Shown: positions 1 through 5,794 of the stretch, piece after piece | Layout: every line of letters begins with the position of its first letter | How positions within the stretch are numbered: position 1 is the first letter of the stretch | NCBI GenBank assembly: GCA_022705125.1 | Contig: JAKJFB010000065.1 | Location: 1 to 11,000, forward strand | From: Pseudomonadota bacterium | Lineage (GTDB): Bacteria > Pseudomonadota > Gammaproteobacteria > Pseudomonadales > UBA5518 | DNA: 11,000 bases | Direction: 5' to 3' | Made by a program: the position numbers and the translations under genes | Notes under the pieces: generated by a model | Told to the model about the DNA's origin: nothing | Database searches by the model: none | What the model saw: only the letters and a program-made list of their open reading frames with translations

Positions 1-1419
1 CGCAACTGCCCCGAGTGGTCGGTGGCGTTCACCGCCGCGGCGCTGGTCGGCGCCATCGTGGTGCCGGTGAACAGCTGGGGCAAGATGGAGGAGCTGCGCT
101 TCGCGCTGAGCGACTGCGGCGCCCGCTGCCTGATCTGTGACGAGCCGCGCTACGGCCTGCTCGCCGAGGTGCACGATTCGCTGGACATCGACGTGCTGGT
201 GGCCGGCACCGGCGCGGAATTCCGTTCCGGCGCGCGCGTGCACGCTTTCGAGGGCGCGCTGGCGCGCGGGGAGGGCGGGACGTACACGATGCCGCCGGCC
301 AGCGCCGAGGATTCCAGCGTGATCCTCTACACCTCGGGCAGCACCGGTTTCCCCAAGGGGGTGCTGCACCGCCACATCGCTATCACGCAGTCGCTGATGA
401 ACATGTACTTCCTCGGCTTCCTGCTGGCGCAGCTCGAGGGGCAGCGCGAGTTCCGCGGCGGCGCGACGCGCGAGACGCCAATCCTTACCGTGCCGCTGTT
501 CCACGCCACCGGCCTGCTGAGCGGCCTGATCCTGCCGCTGCAGACCGCGCAGAAAGTCGTGATGATGTACAAGTGGGACAGTCGCACGGCGCTCGAGCTG
601 ATCGAGCGCGAGAAGGTCACCGGCTTCACCAGCGTGCCGGCCATCCTGAAGGACCTGCTGAGCCACCCTGACTTCGACCGTTACGATACGTCCTCGCTGA
701 TCCGCGTCTCGGCGGCCGGGGCGGCCACGCCGGCCGGTTTGGCGGAGCTGATGAGCGAGAAGCTCGGCAATCCCAGCCGCTCGACCGGCTACGGCATGAC
801 CGAGACCATGGCGGTCACCTCCACCATGAGCGGCGTGGTCTACGACCTGTCACCGAAGAGCGCCGGCGTCGTGTCGCCGATCATCGACATCCGCTTTGTC
901 GACGACGCGGGGCGCGAATTGCCGCGCGGGCGGCAGGGCGAGATCCAGCTGCGCAGCGTGGTGTGCACGCCCGGATACTGGGAAAAGCCAGAGGCCAACG
1001 CGCAGCTCTTCACGCAGGACGGCTGGATGCGCACGGGCGACGTGGGTCTCATCGATGGCGACGGTTTCCTGCACATCACCGGTCGTACCAAGGAACTGGT
1101 GATCCGCGGCGGCGAGAACATCTACCCCGGAGAGATCGAGGATGCAGCCTACCGCCACCCGGCGGTGCAGGAGGCGGTGGTGTTCGGCGTCGACGATCCG
1201 CGCATGGGCGAGGAACTCGCGCTGGTGTGCTACCTGCGTCCCGGCACCGTGCTGGATGCCGCGACGCTGCGCGCGCATCTGGGCGAGCGGCTGGCCGCCT
1301 ACAAGGTGCCGAGGTACATCGCTTTATCGACGATGCCGCTGCCACGCAACGCCAGCGAAAAGCTGCACAAGCTGAACGTGAAGGCCGCCTTCCTCGAAGG
1401 ACATTATCGGGTTGAGTAG
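1..1419 (+). CDS. Acyl-CoA synthetase / class I adenylate-forming enzyme, 5' end outside window
   Basis: This enzyme activates a carboxylic acid with ATP to an acyl-adenylate and transfers it to CoA; the acid cannot be told from sequence. The frame is open from base 1 (RNCPEWSVAF...), so the true start lies upstream and 472 residues are visible, probably missing about 50-70. Visible numbering: ATP-binding loop TSGSTGFPKG at 111-120; adenine motif STGYGMTET near 261-269; RTGD at 344-347; hinge GRTKE at 361-365 followed by LVIRGGENIYPGEIE; C-terminal PRNASEKLHK with the expected catalytic lysine at about 454. The usual T-G-K before that lysine reads S-E-K, an uncommon substitution. The stop TAG lies inside a REP element. 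It converges with the flavin monooxygenase. The family is certain; membership in the same pathway as its neighbours is inferred. Confidence 0.93.
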   Translation, partial: RNCPEWSVAFTAAALVGAIVVPVNSWGKMEELRFALSDCGARCLICDEPRYGLLAEVHDSLDIDVLVAGTGAEFRSGARVHAFEGALARGEGGTYTMPPASAEDSSVILYTSGSTGFPKGVLHRHIAITQSLMNMYFLGFLLAQLEGQREFRGGATRETPILTVPLFHATGLLSGLILPLQTAQKVVMMYKWDSRTALELIEREKVTGFTSVPAILKDLLSHPDFDRYDTSSLIRVSAAGAATPAGLAELMSEKLGNPSRSTGYGMTETMAVTSTMSGVVYDLSPKSAGVVSPIIDIRFVDDAGRELPRGRQGEIQLRSVVCTPGYWEKPEANAQLFTQDGWMRTGDVGLIDGDGFLHITGRTKELVIRGGENIYPGEIEDAAYRHPAVQEAVVFGVDDPRMGEELALVCYLRPGTVLDAATLRAHLGERLAAYKVPRYIALSTMPLPRNASEKLHKLNVKAAFLEGHYRVE

Positions 1420-1468
1420 GTCGGGCTTCAGCCCGACAAGGCACCTGTCGGCATGAACGCCGACCTAC
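1416..1468. repeat. Inverted pair of REP elements (BIME-like)
   Basis: There are two 22-nt units in opposite orientation. Unit one (1416-1437) starts with GTAG and folds as GTCGGGC-TTCA-GCCCGAC. Unit two (1447-1468) is its inverted partner: it ends CTAC and folds as GTCGGC-ATGAAC-GCCGAC. Nine nucleotides separate them, and the whole can also fold into one long cruciform because GTAGGTCGG pairs with CCGACCTAC. This matches REP/BIME repeats spread by RAYT transposases in gammaproteobacteria. It lies between two convergent genes, where it could help end transcription from both sides, although no U-tract is present. The GTAG head supplies the stop codon of the synthetase gene. Confidence 0.85.
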
Positions 1469-1508
1469 GCCGCAAGGGTCCGGCAACGCCGAACCCGCCC
1501 ACGGTTGT

Positions 1509-2642
1509 TCAGCGGCCCGTGTACTGGCTGCGGAAGTGCGGGATCACGTGGCGGCCGATGTTGCGCACCGTCTCCAGTTGCGCCCAGAACGGCACCGTGC
1601 CCATCTGGCAGATGAACAGGATCTCGTCGGCGCCGGCGTCCACCAGGCGCTGCACGTAGCCGATGCAGTCGCTGACCGTGCCGTAGGCGTGGTTAGGATT
1701 CATCATCGAGAGACTCGAATCGCTGAAGTCCACGACGAGCTCTTCCGAGGCCCAGCGCGTCTTGATGATCGTCTCGCCCGTGGTGGTCGTGATCGTGTCG
1801 TCTTCCCACGCTTCCCAGTCGGGCTTCGGTCCGCCGCTGTACCAGTACGCCAGCGACTCGGTGAAGAAGCGCTGGCCGCGGATGCCGATCTTGCGCGCCT
1901 GCTGGCCGTCGGCGAGCACCATCGCCGGGCACAGCACCGCGAGGTGCTCGTTCGGGCGATAGCCGACCTGGTCCTCGGCCTTGCGGTTGCGGAAGGCCTC
2001 GCGGTAGACCGCGTTCTTCTTCGCGATCTCCTCGGGGCCGCCGAAGCCCAGTACCAGCGCGCCCATGCCGCGCCCGCCGGCGCGCGTGAGCGTCTCGGTG
2101 TTGGTGCAGGCGAGGTACATCGGCGGGTGGGGCTCCTGCAGCGGCTTGGGGTGGATCGGGCGACGCGGGATCTTGATCCACTTGCCGTCGTGCTCGATCT
2201 CCTCCTCCACCATGATCTTCGGGATGAGGTACATCGACTCGTCGATCTGCTCCGGCAGATCGTCGAGGTTGTAGCCGAATGTGCCCGATTCCTGCTGCGT
2301 GCCGCCCTTGCCCACACCGAAGTGCACGCGCCCGCGCGAGAGTATGTCGAGCGTCGCGATGCGCTCTGCGACCTTCACCGGGTGGTTCATTGCCGGCGGC
2401 AGGCAGACCACGCCGTGACCGATGCCGATGCGCTCGGTCTTAGCGGCGATGAAGGCCAGCATGGTCTCGGGCGCCGAGGCGTGCGAGTAATAGGTGAGCG
2501 CGGTGTGCTCGACGCTCCAGAACACGTCGAAGTTCTCGCGCTCGCAGGCGAGCGCGAGCTCCACCGTTTCCTCGAGTATGCGGCGGTCGCCGGCGCGGCT
2601 CTTGTCGGTGGTCTGGTTCTCGACGATCATCGAAAATTTCAT
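1509..2642 (-). CDS. LLM class (luciferase-like) flavin-dependent oxidoreductase
   Basis: This is a 377-residue TIM-barrel protein of the bacterial luciferase-like monooxygenase superfamily, which uses reduced FMN (or F420 in some lineages) and O2 to oxidise organic substrates in the cytoplasm. The sequence shows the family pattern: N-terminal MKFSMIVENQ strand, FWSVEHTAL near 41-49, the AAKTERIGIGHGVVCLPP segment near 66-83, HPVKVAERIATLDILSRGRVHFGVGKG near 87-113, and late YVQRLVDAGADEILF. Length is normal and the frame is intact. The ATG is preceded by AAAGGGA at a reasonable distance. It is transcribed leftward from a region with an FNR/ANR-like box and a palindrome, so it probably has its own promoter rather than reading on from the SnoaL gene. 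Substrate unknown; the nearby dioxygenase and SDR suggest a catabolic role. Confidence 0.92.
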   Translation of the reverse strand: MKFSMIVENQTTDKSRAGDRRILEETVELALACERENFDVFWSVEHTALTYYSHASAPETMLAFIAAKTERIGIGHGVVCLPPAMNHPVKVAERIATLDILSRGRVHFGVGKGGTQQESGTFGYNLDDLPEQIDESMYLIPKIMVEEEIEHDGKWIKIPRRPIHPKPLQEPHPPMYLACTNTETLTRAGGRGMGALVLGFGGPEEIAKKNAVYREAFRNRKAEDQVGYRPNEHLAVLCPAMVLADGQQARKIGIRGQRFFTESLAYWYSGGPKPDWEAWEDDTITTTTGETIIKTRWASEELVVDFSDSSLSMMNPNHAYGTVSDCIGYVQRLVDAGADEILFICQMGTVPFWAQLETVRNIGRHVIPHFRSQYTGR

Positions 2643-2718
2643 GCGCTCGTCCCTTTTGCTGGAGGCTGTTTATGGGTAAAGGCGCGTTCATTCTTGAATC
2701 CGGGCCCGGAGCCGTCCT

Positions 2719-2733
2719 TACCCGAATCGGGTA
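2719..2733. promoter_or_regulatory. 15-bp palindrome, candidate operator
   Basis: TACCCGAATCGGGTA is a perfect inverted repeat with 7-bp arms and one central base. It is centred about 84 bp upstream of the flavin monooxygenase ATG and about 38 bp from the centre of the FNR-like box, which puts it close to where a start site would fall if that box activates in class II geometry. A dimeric repressor could bind here; the protein is unknown. Confidence 0.45.
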
Positions 2734-2757
2734 GGTGCCCCGCGGTGTGAACAAAGC

Positions 2758-2771
2758 TTGATGGAGATCAA
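2758..2771. promoter_or_regulatory. FNR/ANR-like box
   Basis: TTGATGGAGATCAA matches the FNR/ANR consensus TTGAT-N4-ATCAA at all ten fixed positions. It is centred about 122 bp upstream of the monooxygenase start codon and no rightward gene follows it, so the leftward flavin monooxygenase is the only plausible target. If bound by an Fe-S FNR-type or related CRP-family protein it would link expression to oxygen or redox state. Function is inferred from the motif alone. Confidence 0.5.
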
Positions 2772-2780
2772 TTTCCGGGA

Positions 2781-2798
2781 CGCCCGGGTCTCCGGGCG
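2781..2798. terminator. GC-rich hairpin, possible terminator of the TauD-SDR-SnoaL operon
   Basis: CGCCCGG-GTCT-CCGGGCG is a perfect 7-bp stem with a 4-nt loop, about 200 bp beyond the end of the remnant CMD frame on the minus strand. No T-run follows in the leftward direction, so it is not a canonical intrinsic terminator; it may only be a structured leader or a processing site. Confidence 0.25.
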
Positions 2799-2993
2799 GC
2801 CCGCGTAGAGGGCGCTCGAGGAGTGCGTCGTTGGCTGCGTTCCTCGTGGCATCTTCCCTTTGAGTTGTTGTCGCCTGTACCGATACGCCGCCGGGAAGGA
2901 CAAGGCCCGTTGCTCGGCCAAGTGCGGTGCCCGGATGATTGTGCACAACCACGCGGGCGGGAATGGTGGTCAGCGGATGCCGCGCACCGTCGA

Positions 2994-3224
2994 CTACCGG
3001 GAATGCAGGCGCTGATTGGCAGGGCTCAGGGGAATGCGCAGGGCATTCTGAAAGTAGCCCACGGTGGAGAACTGGCCTGCGAGCAGGGGCAGCTCGATGA
3101 GTTGCGCGTGGTCGTATCGCTGTGCAAACGCATCCCGGGTCGCGTCCGAAACAATCGCCACATCGATCAGAACTTCCGTCGCTTGCACCAGGGCGCGTTC
3201 GTGATCGGTCCAGTGCGGCGACAT
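2994..3224 (-). pseudogene. Carboxymuconolactone decarboxylase family, C-terminal remnant
   Basis: The 76-residue frame matches from memory only the C-terminal half of AhpD/CMD-like proteins of about 180-190 aa. Recognisable pieces are WTDHERALVQATEVL, the VSDATRDAFAQRYD segment and QLIELPLLAGQFSTVGYFQNAL. The N-terminal part, which normally carries the helical bundle with the conserved active-site positions, is absent: upstream in frame a TGA occurs at 3240-3242, and 16 nt beyond that the SnoaL gene ends. There is no room for the missing half in another frame and no clear ribosome-binding site before the ATG at 3224. I read it as a deletion remnant at the end of the operon, once the fourth gene. 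A small translated protein cannot be excluded. Confidence 0.7.
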
Positions 3225-3257
3225 CGAGCCGGCTTCATGTCATCGGTATCCGGCGAC

Positions 3258-3815
3258 CTACCACCGTTGCGGTGTCTCATCCAGGCCGAGCGGTCTTTGA
3301 TACGAGACATCGCGCTTGTCGCGCAGCCCCTTCGTGTAGCCCTGGTCGTGAAAGAACGGCATCTTCAGGATGGATGCGTCGCCGGACAACAGCACATCGA
3401 CGGTGCTGCGGCGCAGGGCTATCTTCCATTCCCCCTCGCGCCGTTCCAGCCGGTCGATGTAGCGGCCGCTGATCAGCCGGGCGCTCTCACCGTCGTTGTT
3501 GAGCAGGATCACCAGCACATAGCTTTCGCAGTGCGCGACATCACCGTCGATCTCGCAGGTGTGCGTGGTGATGTTGTGCGTGTGGAGCAGGGAACCCTTG
3601 GCGTGCACCTTGTTGGCCCACCGGGCATATTCGGGGCCGGGGTTTATGGCAAAGCCGTGCTCGTCGATGCCATCCTCGTGGTAGGCGCGGGTCAGCAACT
3701 CGATGTCGTGGCGATCGTGACCGCGGGCGTGGCTGGCGATGCAGTCGAGGATGGCGCTGCGGTCCATGAGGTAGCGGACGTCCTGTCGCAACTGTTCGAG
3801 AGTCGTGTCGCTCAT
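3258..3815 (-). CDS. SnoaL-like / NTF2-fold family protein
   Basis: This 185-residue protein has the layout of the SnoaL_4-type NTF2-like fold: N-terminal helix with DRSAILDCIASHARGHDRHD near 18-37, an acidic AYHEDGIDEHG stretch, HTHNITTHTCEIDGDVAHCESY near 78-99, and later strands ISGRYIDRLERREGEWKIALRRSTVD. Relatives serve as dehydratases, isomerases or small-molecule-binding proteins in aromatic, steroid and polyketide metabolism; many are uncharacterised. The ATG at 3815 follows AAGGA at about 7 nt. It starts 31 nt after the SDR stop, so the two are very probably co-transcribed. Its TAG stop lies immediately before the truncated CMD gene. Histidine and aspartate residues near 30-37 and 78-85 are candidate pocket residues. 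Substrate unknown. Confidence 0.85.
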   Translation of the reverse strand: MSDTTLEQLRQDVRYLMDRSAILDCIASHARGHDRHDIELLTRAYHEDGIDEHGFAINPGPEYARWANKVHAKGSLLHTHNITTHTCEIDGDVAHCESYVLVILLNNDGESARLISGRYIDRLERREGEWKIALRRSTVDVLLSGDASILKMPFFHDQGYTKGLRDKRDVSYQRPLGLDETPQRW

Positions 3816-3846
3816 GGTCTGTTCCTTGCGGGGATTCGCCTGCGGG

Positions 3847-4710
3847 CTAGCGGATGATGTACGGGTATTGCACGCGCGGCTCGACCTTGTGGGTATCGCG
3901 ACAGGAAACCGGTTGGCGTCCGCCTTCGTCCGTGATGCCGTACTTCAGCGCCATTTCCGCGCCAATCAGCGTCCGGCCGCTCATCTCCAGCAGCGCGGGA
4001 TCGTTGTAGAGCGCCCAGATCACGTGGCCGGTGAACTCCGGCGTTTCGGTGATCCCTGCCAGGTGGGCGTATTTCTCCGGGGCAGAGTCGATCAGCATCT
4101 GCAGGCGCTCTGCCTTCAGCGCACCCATCCAGATCGATACGGCGGCGACATCGAAGTCCTTCAGATCCACGGCCATGTCGGCGGCAAACTTGTCCATGCC
4201 GGCCTTGTGCGCGCCGTAGACGGGGCCGTAGACATAGTGGACCGAACCGGAGGCCGAGGTGAACACGATCAGTCCATGGCGCCGTGACACCATCAGTGGC
4301 GCGGCGTAATAGCTCGCCACGTAACTGCTGCGCAGACCGACGTCGAGCATTCCCGCTATGCCGAGCGGCTTTGCCCAGAAAGGCCCGGGAGCAGTGAGGT
4401 CGTCGTGAATGGCGCAGGCGTTGTTGACCAGGATGTCCAGCCGACCCTGTTCGCGTTGCACCTGTTCGAACAGTGTCTTTACCTGGTGGTCGAGCGCGTG
4501 ATCGACGCGCACCGCGATGCCGGTACCCCCGGCCGCAGTTACCCTTTCCGCGGTCTCGTAGATGGTTCCGGGCAGTGGCGAATCGTCGCGCGTCTCCGAA
4601 CGGCCCGTGACGTAGACCGTACAGCCATGGCTTCCCAGCGCGAGAGCGATCCCGCGACCGGCACCGCGGCTGGCACCGGTAACCAGGGCAACTGGAGCGC
4701 TTTCGGACAT
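3847..4710 (-). CDS. SDR family oxidoreductase, DHRS1-like
   Basis: A 287-residue classical short-chain dehydrogenase that would oxidise an alcohol or reduce a ketone with NAD(P). Visible: cofactor loop TGASRGAGRG at 11-20, an arginine after strand 2 in VTGRSE, NNAC at 96-99, the catalytic serine at about 152 (TSASGS), and YGAHK with Tyr165 and Lys169. The C-terminal tail with SGRTL, ALKYGITDEGGRQPV resembles the DHRS1 group rather than FabG-type enzymes, as I recall that family. I chose the ATG at 4710 because the Rossmann strand starts six residues later and GAGG sits 8 nt upstream; the frame is open further upstream but that region overlaps the dioxygenase gene. It lies 59 nt after the dioxygenase stop and 31 nt before the SnoaL gene. 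It may oxidise the product of the dioxygenase. Confidence 0.92.
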   Translation of the reverse strand: MSESAPVALVTGASRGAGRGIALALGSHGCTVYVTGRSETRDDSPLPGTIYETAERVTAAGGTGIAVRVDHALDHQVKTLFEQVQREQGRLDILVNNACAIHDDLTAPGPFWAKPLGIAGMLDVGLRSSYVASYYAAPLMVSRRHGLIVFTSASGSVHYVYGPVYGAHKAGMDKFAADMAVDLKDFDVAAVSIWMGALKAERLQMLIDSAPEKYAHLAGITETPEFTGHVIWALYNDPALLEMSGRTLIGAEMALKYGITDEGGRQPVSCRDTHKVEPRVQYPYIIR

Positions 4711-4769
4711 GGGTGCGACCTCGAACAGGTTCCTGATTGAGCGATCTCGCGCCCGGACGCGAACGAGCG

Positions 4770-5603
4770 TCAGGCGAAGGGCTCGTCGCCGGCAATCTGG
4801 GTACGGTACATCAGGCGGCCGCTGTCGAGCGGGTACGGCAGCGCCCGGTGCATGGTGCCGGTGTTGTCCCAGATGACCAGGTCGCCCAGCTTCCACTCGT
4901 GGCGATAGACGAACTCCGGTCGCGTGGCCCATTCCCGCAGTCGCGTCAGCAAGGCCCAGCCTTCGCGCAGATCCATGCCTTCGATGTGCGAGGCAGTGGA
5001 ACCCAGCACCAGCGATTTGCGCCCGGTGCGATGGGTCCATACCAGTGGCAGGGTGTTGGGCTGGTACTGCTGCCACTTCTTCAATTCTTCATAACTCGGT
5101 TCGGGCTTGACGCAGCGCTGTGCCGTTTCGAACATGTGCACGACTTTCAGCGTGGCCAGTGCCTGCTTTTCGGCTTCCGGCAGCTCATCCCAGGCAGCAT
5201 AGGTATTGCAGAACTCGGTCTGGCCGCCGGTGGTGGAAAGCCGCCGCGAGCTCATCACCGAGGCGAAGATCGGCGTATGCAGCATGGTGCCGTCGATATG
5301 CCAGTAGAAGGCCCCCTTGATGTAATCCGCCTTGGGATTCTCCAGCGGATCCATGGTGATCCTGGTGATCTCGCAATCCTGTGTATTGGACCCCAGCGTC
5401 CGGGTGAAGGCGATCTGCTGGGCCTCGCCGAGGTTGAGTTCGCGGAACGCAACAACGCCGCGCTGCTCCAGCAGGCCGCGGATCTCCGCGGAATGCCGTC
5501 CGCTCAGGAGCGCATCGACATCCGCACGCAACTCGCTGCCAATACGCGGCGCCAGGTCGATGCGCAACAAGCCTGGATCCGCTGTCTGCCTTGCGCTCGT
5601 CAC
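4770..5603 (-). CDS. TauD/TfdA family 2-oxoglutarate- and Fe(II)-dependent dioxygenase
   Basis: Predicted to hydroxylate a substrate with O2 and 2-oxoglutarate, releasing succinate and CO2. With the chosen GTG start it has 277 residues, typical of the family. The iron triad is clear: His102 and Asp104 in WHIDGTM, and distal His252 in WDNTGTMHRALPY. Arg267, 15 residues after the distal histidine, fits the 2-oxoglutarate carboxylate ligand, and TGGQTEF near 125-131 carries the usual threonine. The frame also opens from a TTG at 5666, but GTG at 5603 has AGAGGG 7 nt upstream and the earlier stretch looks like leader. A strong promoter lies at 5686-5715. First gene of the putative operon with the SDR and SnoaL genes; relatives act on taurine, 2,4-D and other acids, so the substrate cannot be named. 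Confidence 0.92.
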   Translation of the reverse strand: MTSARQTADPGLLRIDLAPRIGSELRADVDALLSGRHSAEIRGLLEQRGVVAFRELNLGEAQQIAFTRTLGSNTQDCEITRITMDPLENPKADYIKGAFYWHIDGTMLHTPIFASVMSSRRLSTTGGQTEFCNTYAAWDELPEAEKQALATLKVVHMFETAQRCVKPEPSYEELKKWQQYQPNTLPLVWTHRTGRKSLVLGSTASHIEGMDLREGWALLTRLREWATRPEFVYRHEWKLGDLVIWDNTGTMHRALPYPLDSGRLMYRTQIAGDEPFA

Positions 5604-5669
5604 AATGAAGCCCTCTGTCGGGGAGTCCGGATCAAGGGGATGTCTCGATCGGGCACTCCTGCCCAAAAG

Positions 5670-5685
5670 CTGAACAGGTGGTCAG
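5670..5685. promoter_or_regulatory. Imperfect palindrome at the TauD-operon start site, candidate TetR operator
   Basis: CTGAACAGGTGGTCAG is a 16-bp imperfect inverted repeat in which 6 of 8 base pairs match. It directly abuts the -10 box on its downstream side, so it would cover the transcription start. A bound dimer would block the promoter. The TetR gene encoded just upstream is the obvious candidate, but this is inference from position. Confidence 0.4.
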
Positions 5686-5715
5686 TTTATAGCGCCGCTG
5701 TGGATCCAAAGTCAA
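5686..5715 (-). promoter_or_regulatory. Sigma-70 promoter of the TauD-SDR-SnoaL operon
   Basis: Read on the minus strand, TTGACT (5710-5715) and TATAAA (5686-5691) are separated by 18 bp. Each hexamer has five matches to the consensus. The -10 lies about 83 bp upstream of the GTG start of the dioxygenase, leaving a leader of roughly 75 nt. It is an unusually good match for such GC-rich DNA. Confidence 0.65.
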
Positions 5716-5728
5716 CAGGGGCGTCAGC

Positions 5729-5754
5729 CGCGCCCGCAGCGGGCAGTGGGCGCG
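5729..5754. terminator. Hairpin between tetR and the TauD promoter, possible terminator
   Basis: CGCGCCC (5729-5735) pairs with GGGCGCG (5748-5754) around a 12-nt loop that itself contains part of a second small palindrome. It lies 40 nt past the tetR stop and just before the TauD -35 box, where it could separate the two transcription units. No T-run follows leftward. Confidence 0.3.
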
Positions 5755-5794
5755 CCGGATCGGCGCTTGCGAGACGCAGCGGCGTGGAAACGAC

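Larger units (their letters stand above)
2643..2993. other. Intergenic region of about 350 bp upstream of the flavin monooxygenase
   Basis: No convincing gene was found here on either strand; the open frames present have no family resemblance. It contains, from left to right, the Shine-Dalgarno of the monooxygenase gene, a 15-bp palindrome (2719-2733), an FNR/ANR-like box (2758-2771) and a GC-rich hairpin (2781-2798). No clear -35/-10 pair could be fixed for the leftward gene. Confidence 0.6.

Noticed and set aside
1536..2750. 404-codon plus-strand open frame across the flavin monooxygenase gene
   Set aside because: It is antisense to a clearly recognised protein, its translation is rich in Arg/Ala/His/Val with no family resemblance, and long antisense frames are expected in high-GC DNA.
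3240..3262. Possible degenerate REP unit at the SnoaL stop codon (GTAGGTC on the minus strand)
   Set aside because: The GTAG head and a partly paired stem are there, but the stem is broken by a 2x2 mismatch and there is no inverted partner, so chance is just as likely.
2823..3857. 344-codon plus-strand open frame opposite the CMD remnant and SnoaL gene
   Set aside because: The opposite strand encodes the recognisable SnoaL-fold protein and CMD fragment; this frame has no recognisable features.
4711..5076. Upstream in-frame extension of the SDR to 5076
   Set aside because: It overlaps the dioxygenase gene and would add 122 residues before a Rossmann fold that normally starts at the N-terminus.
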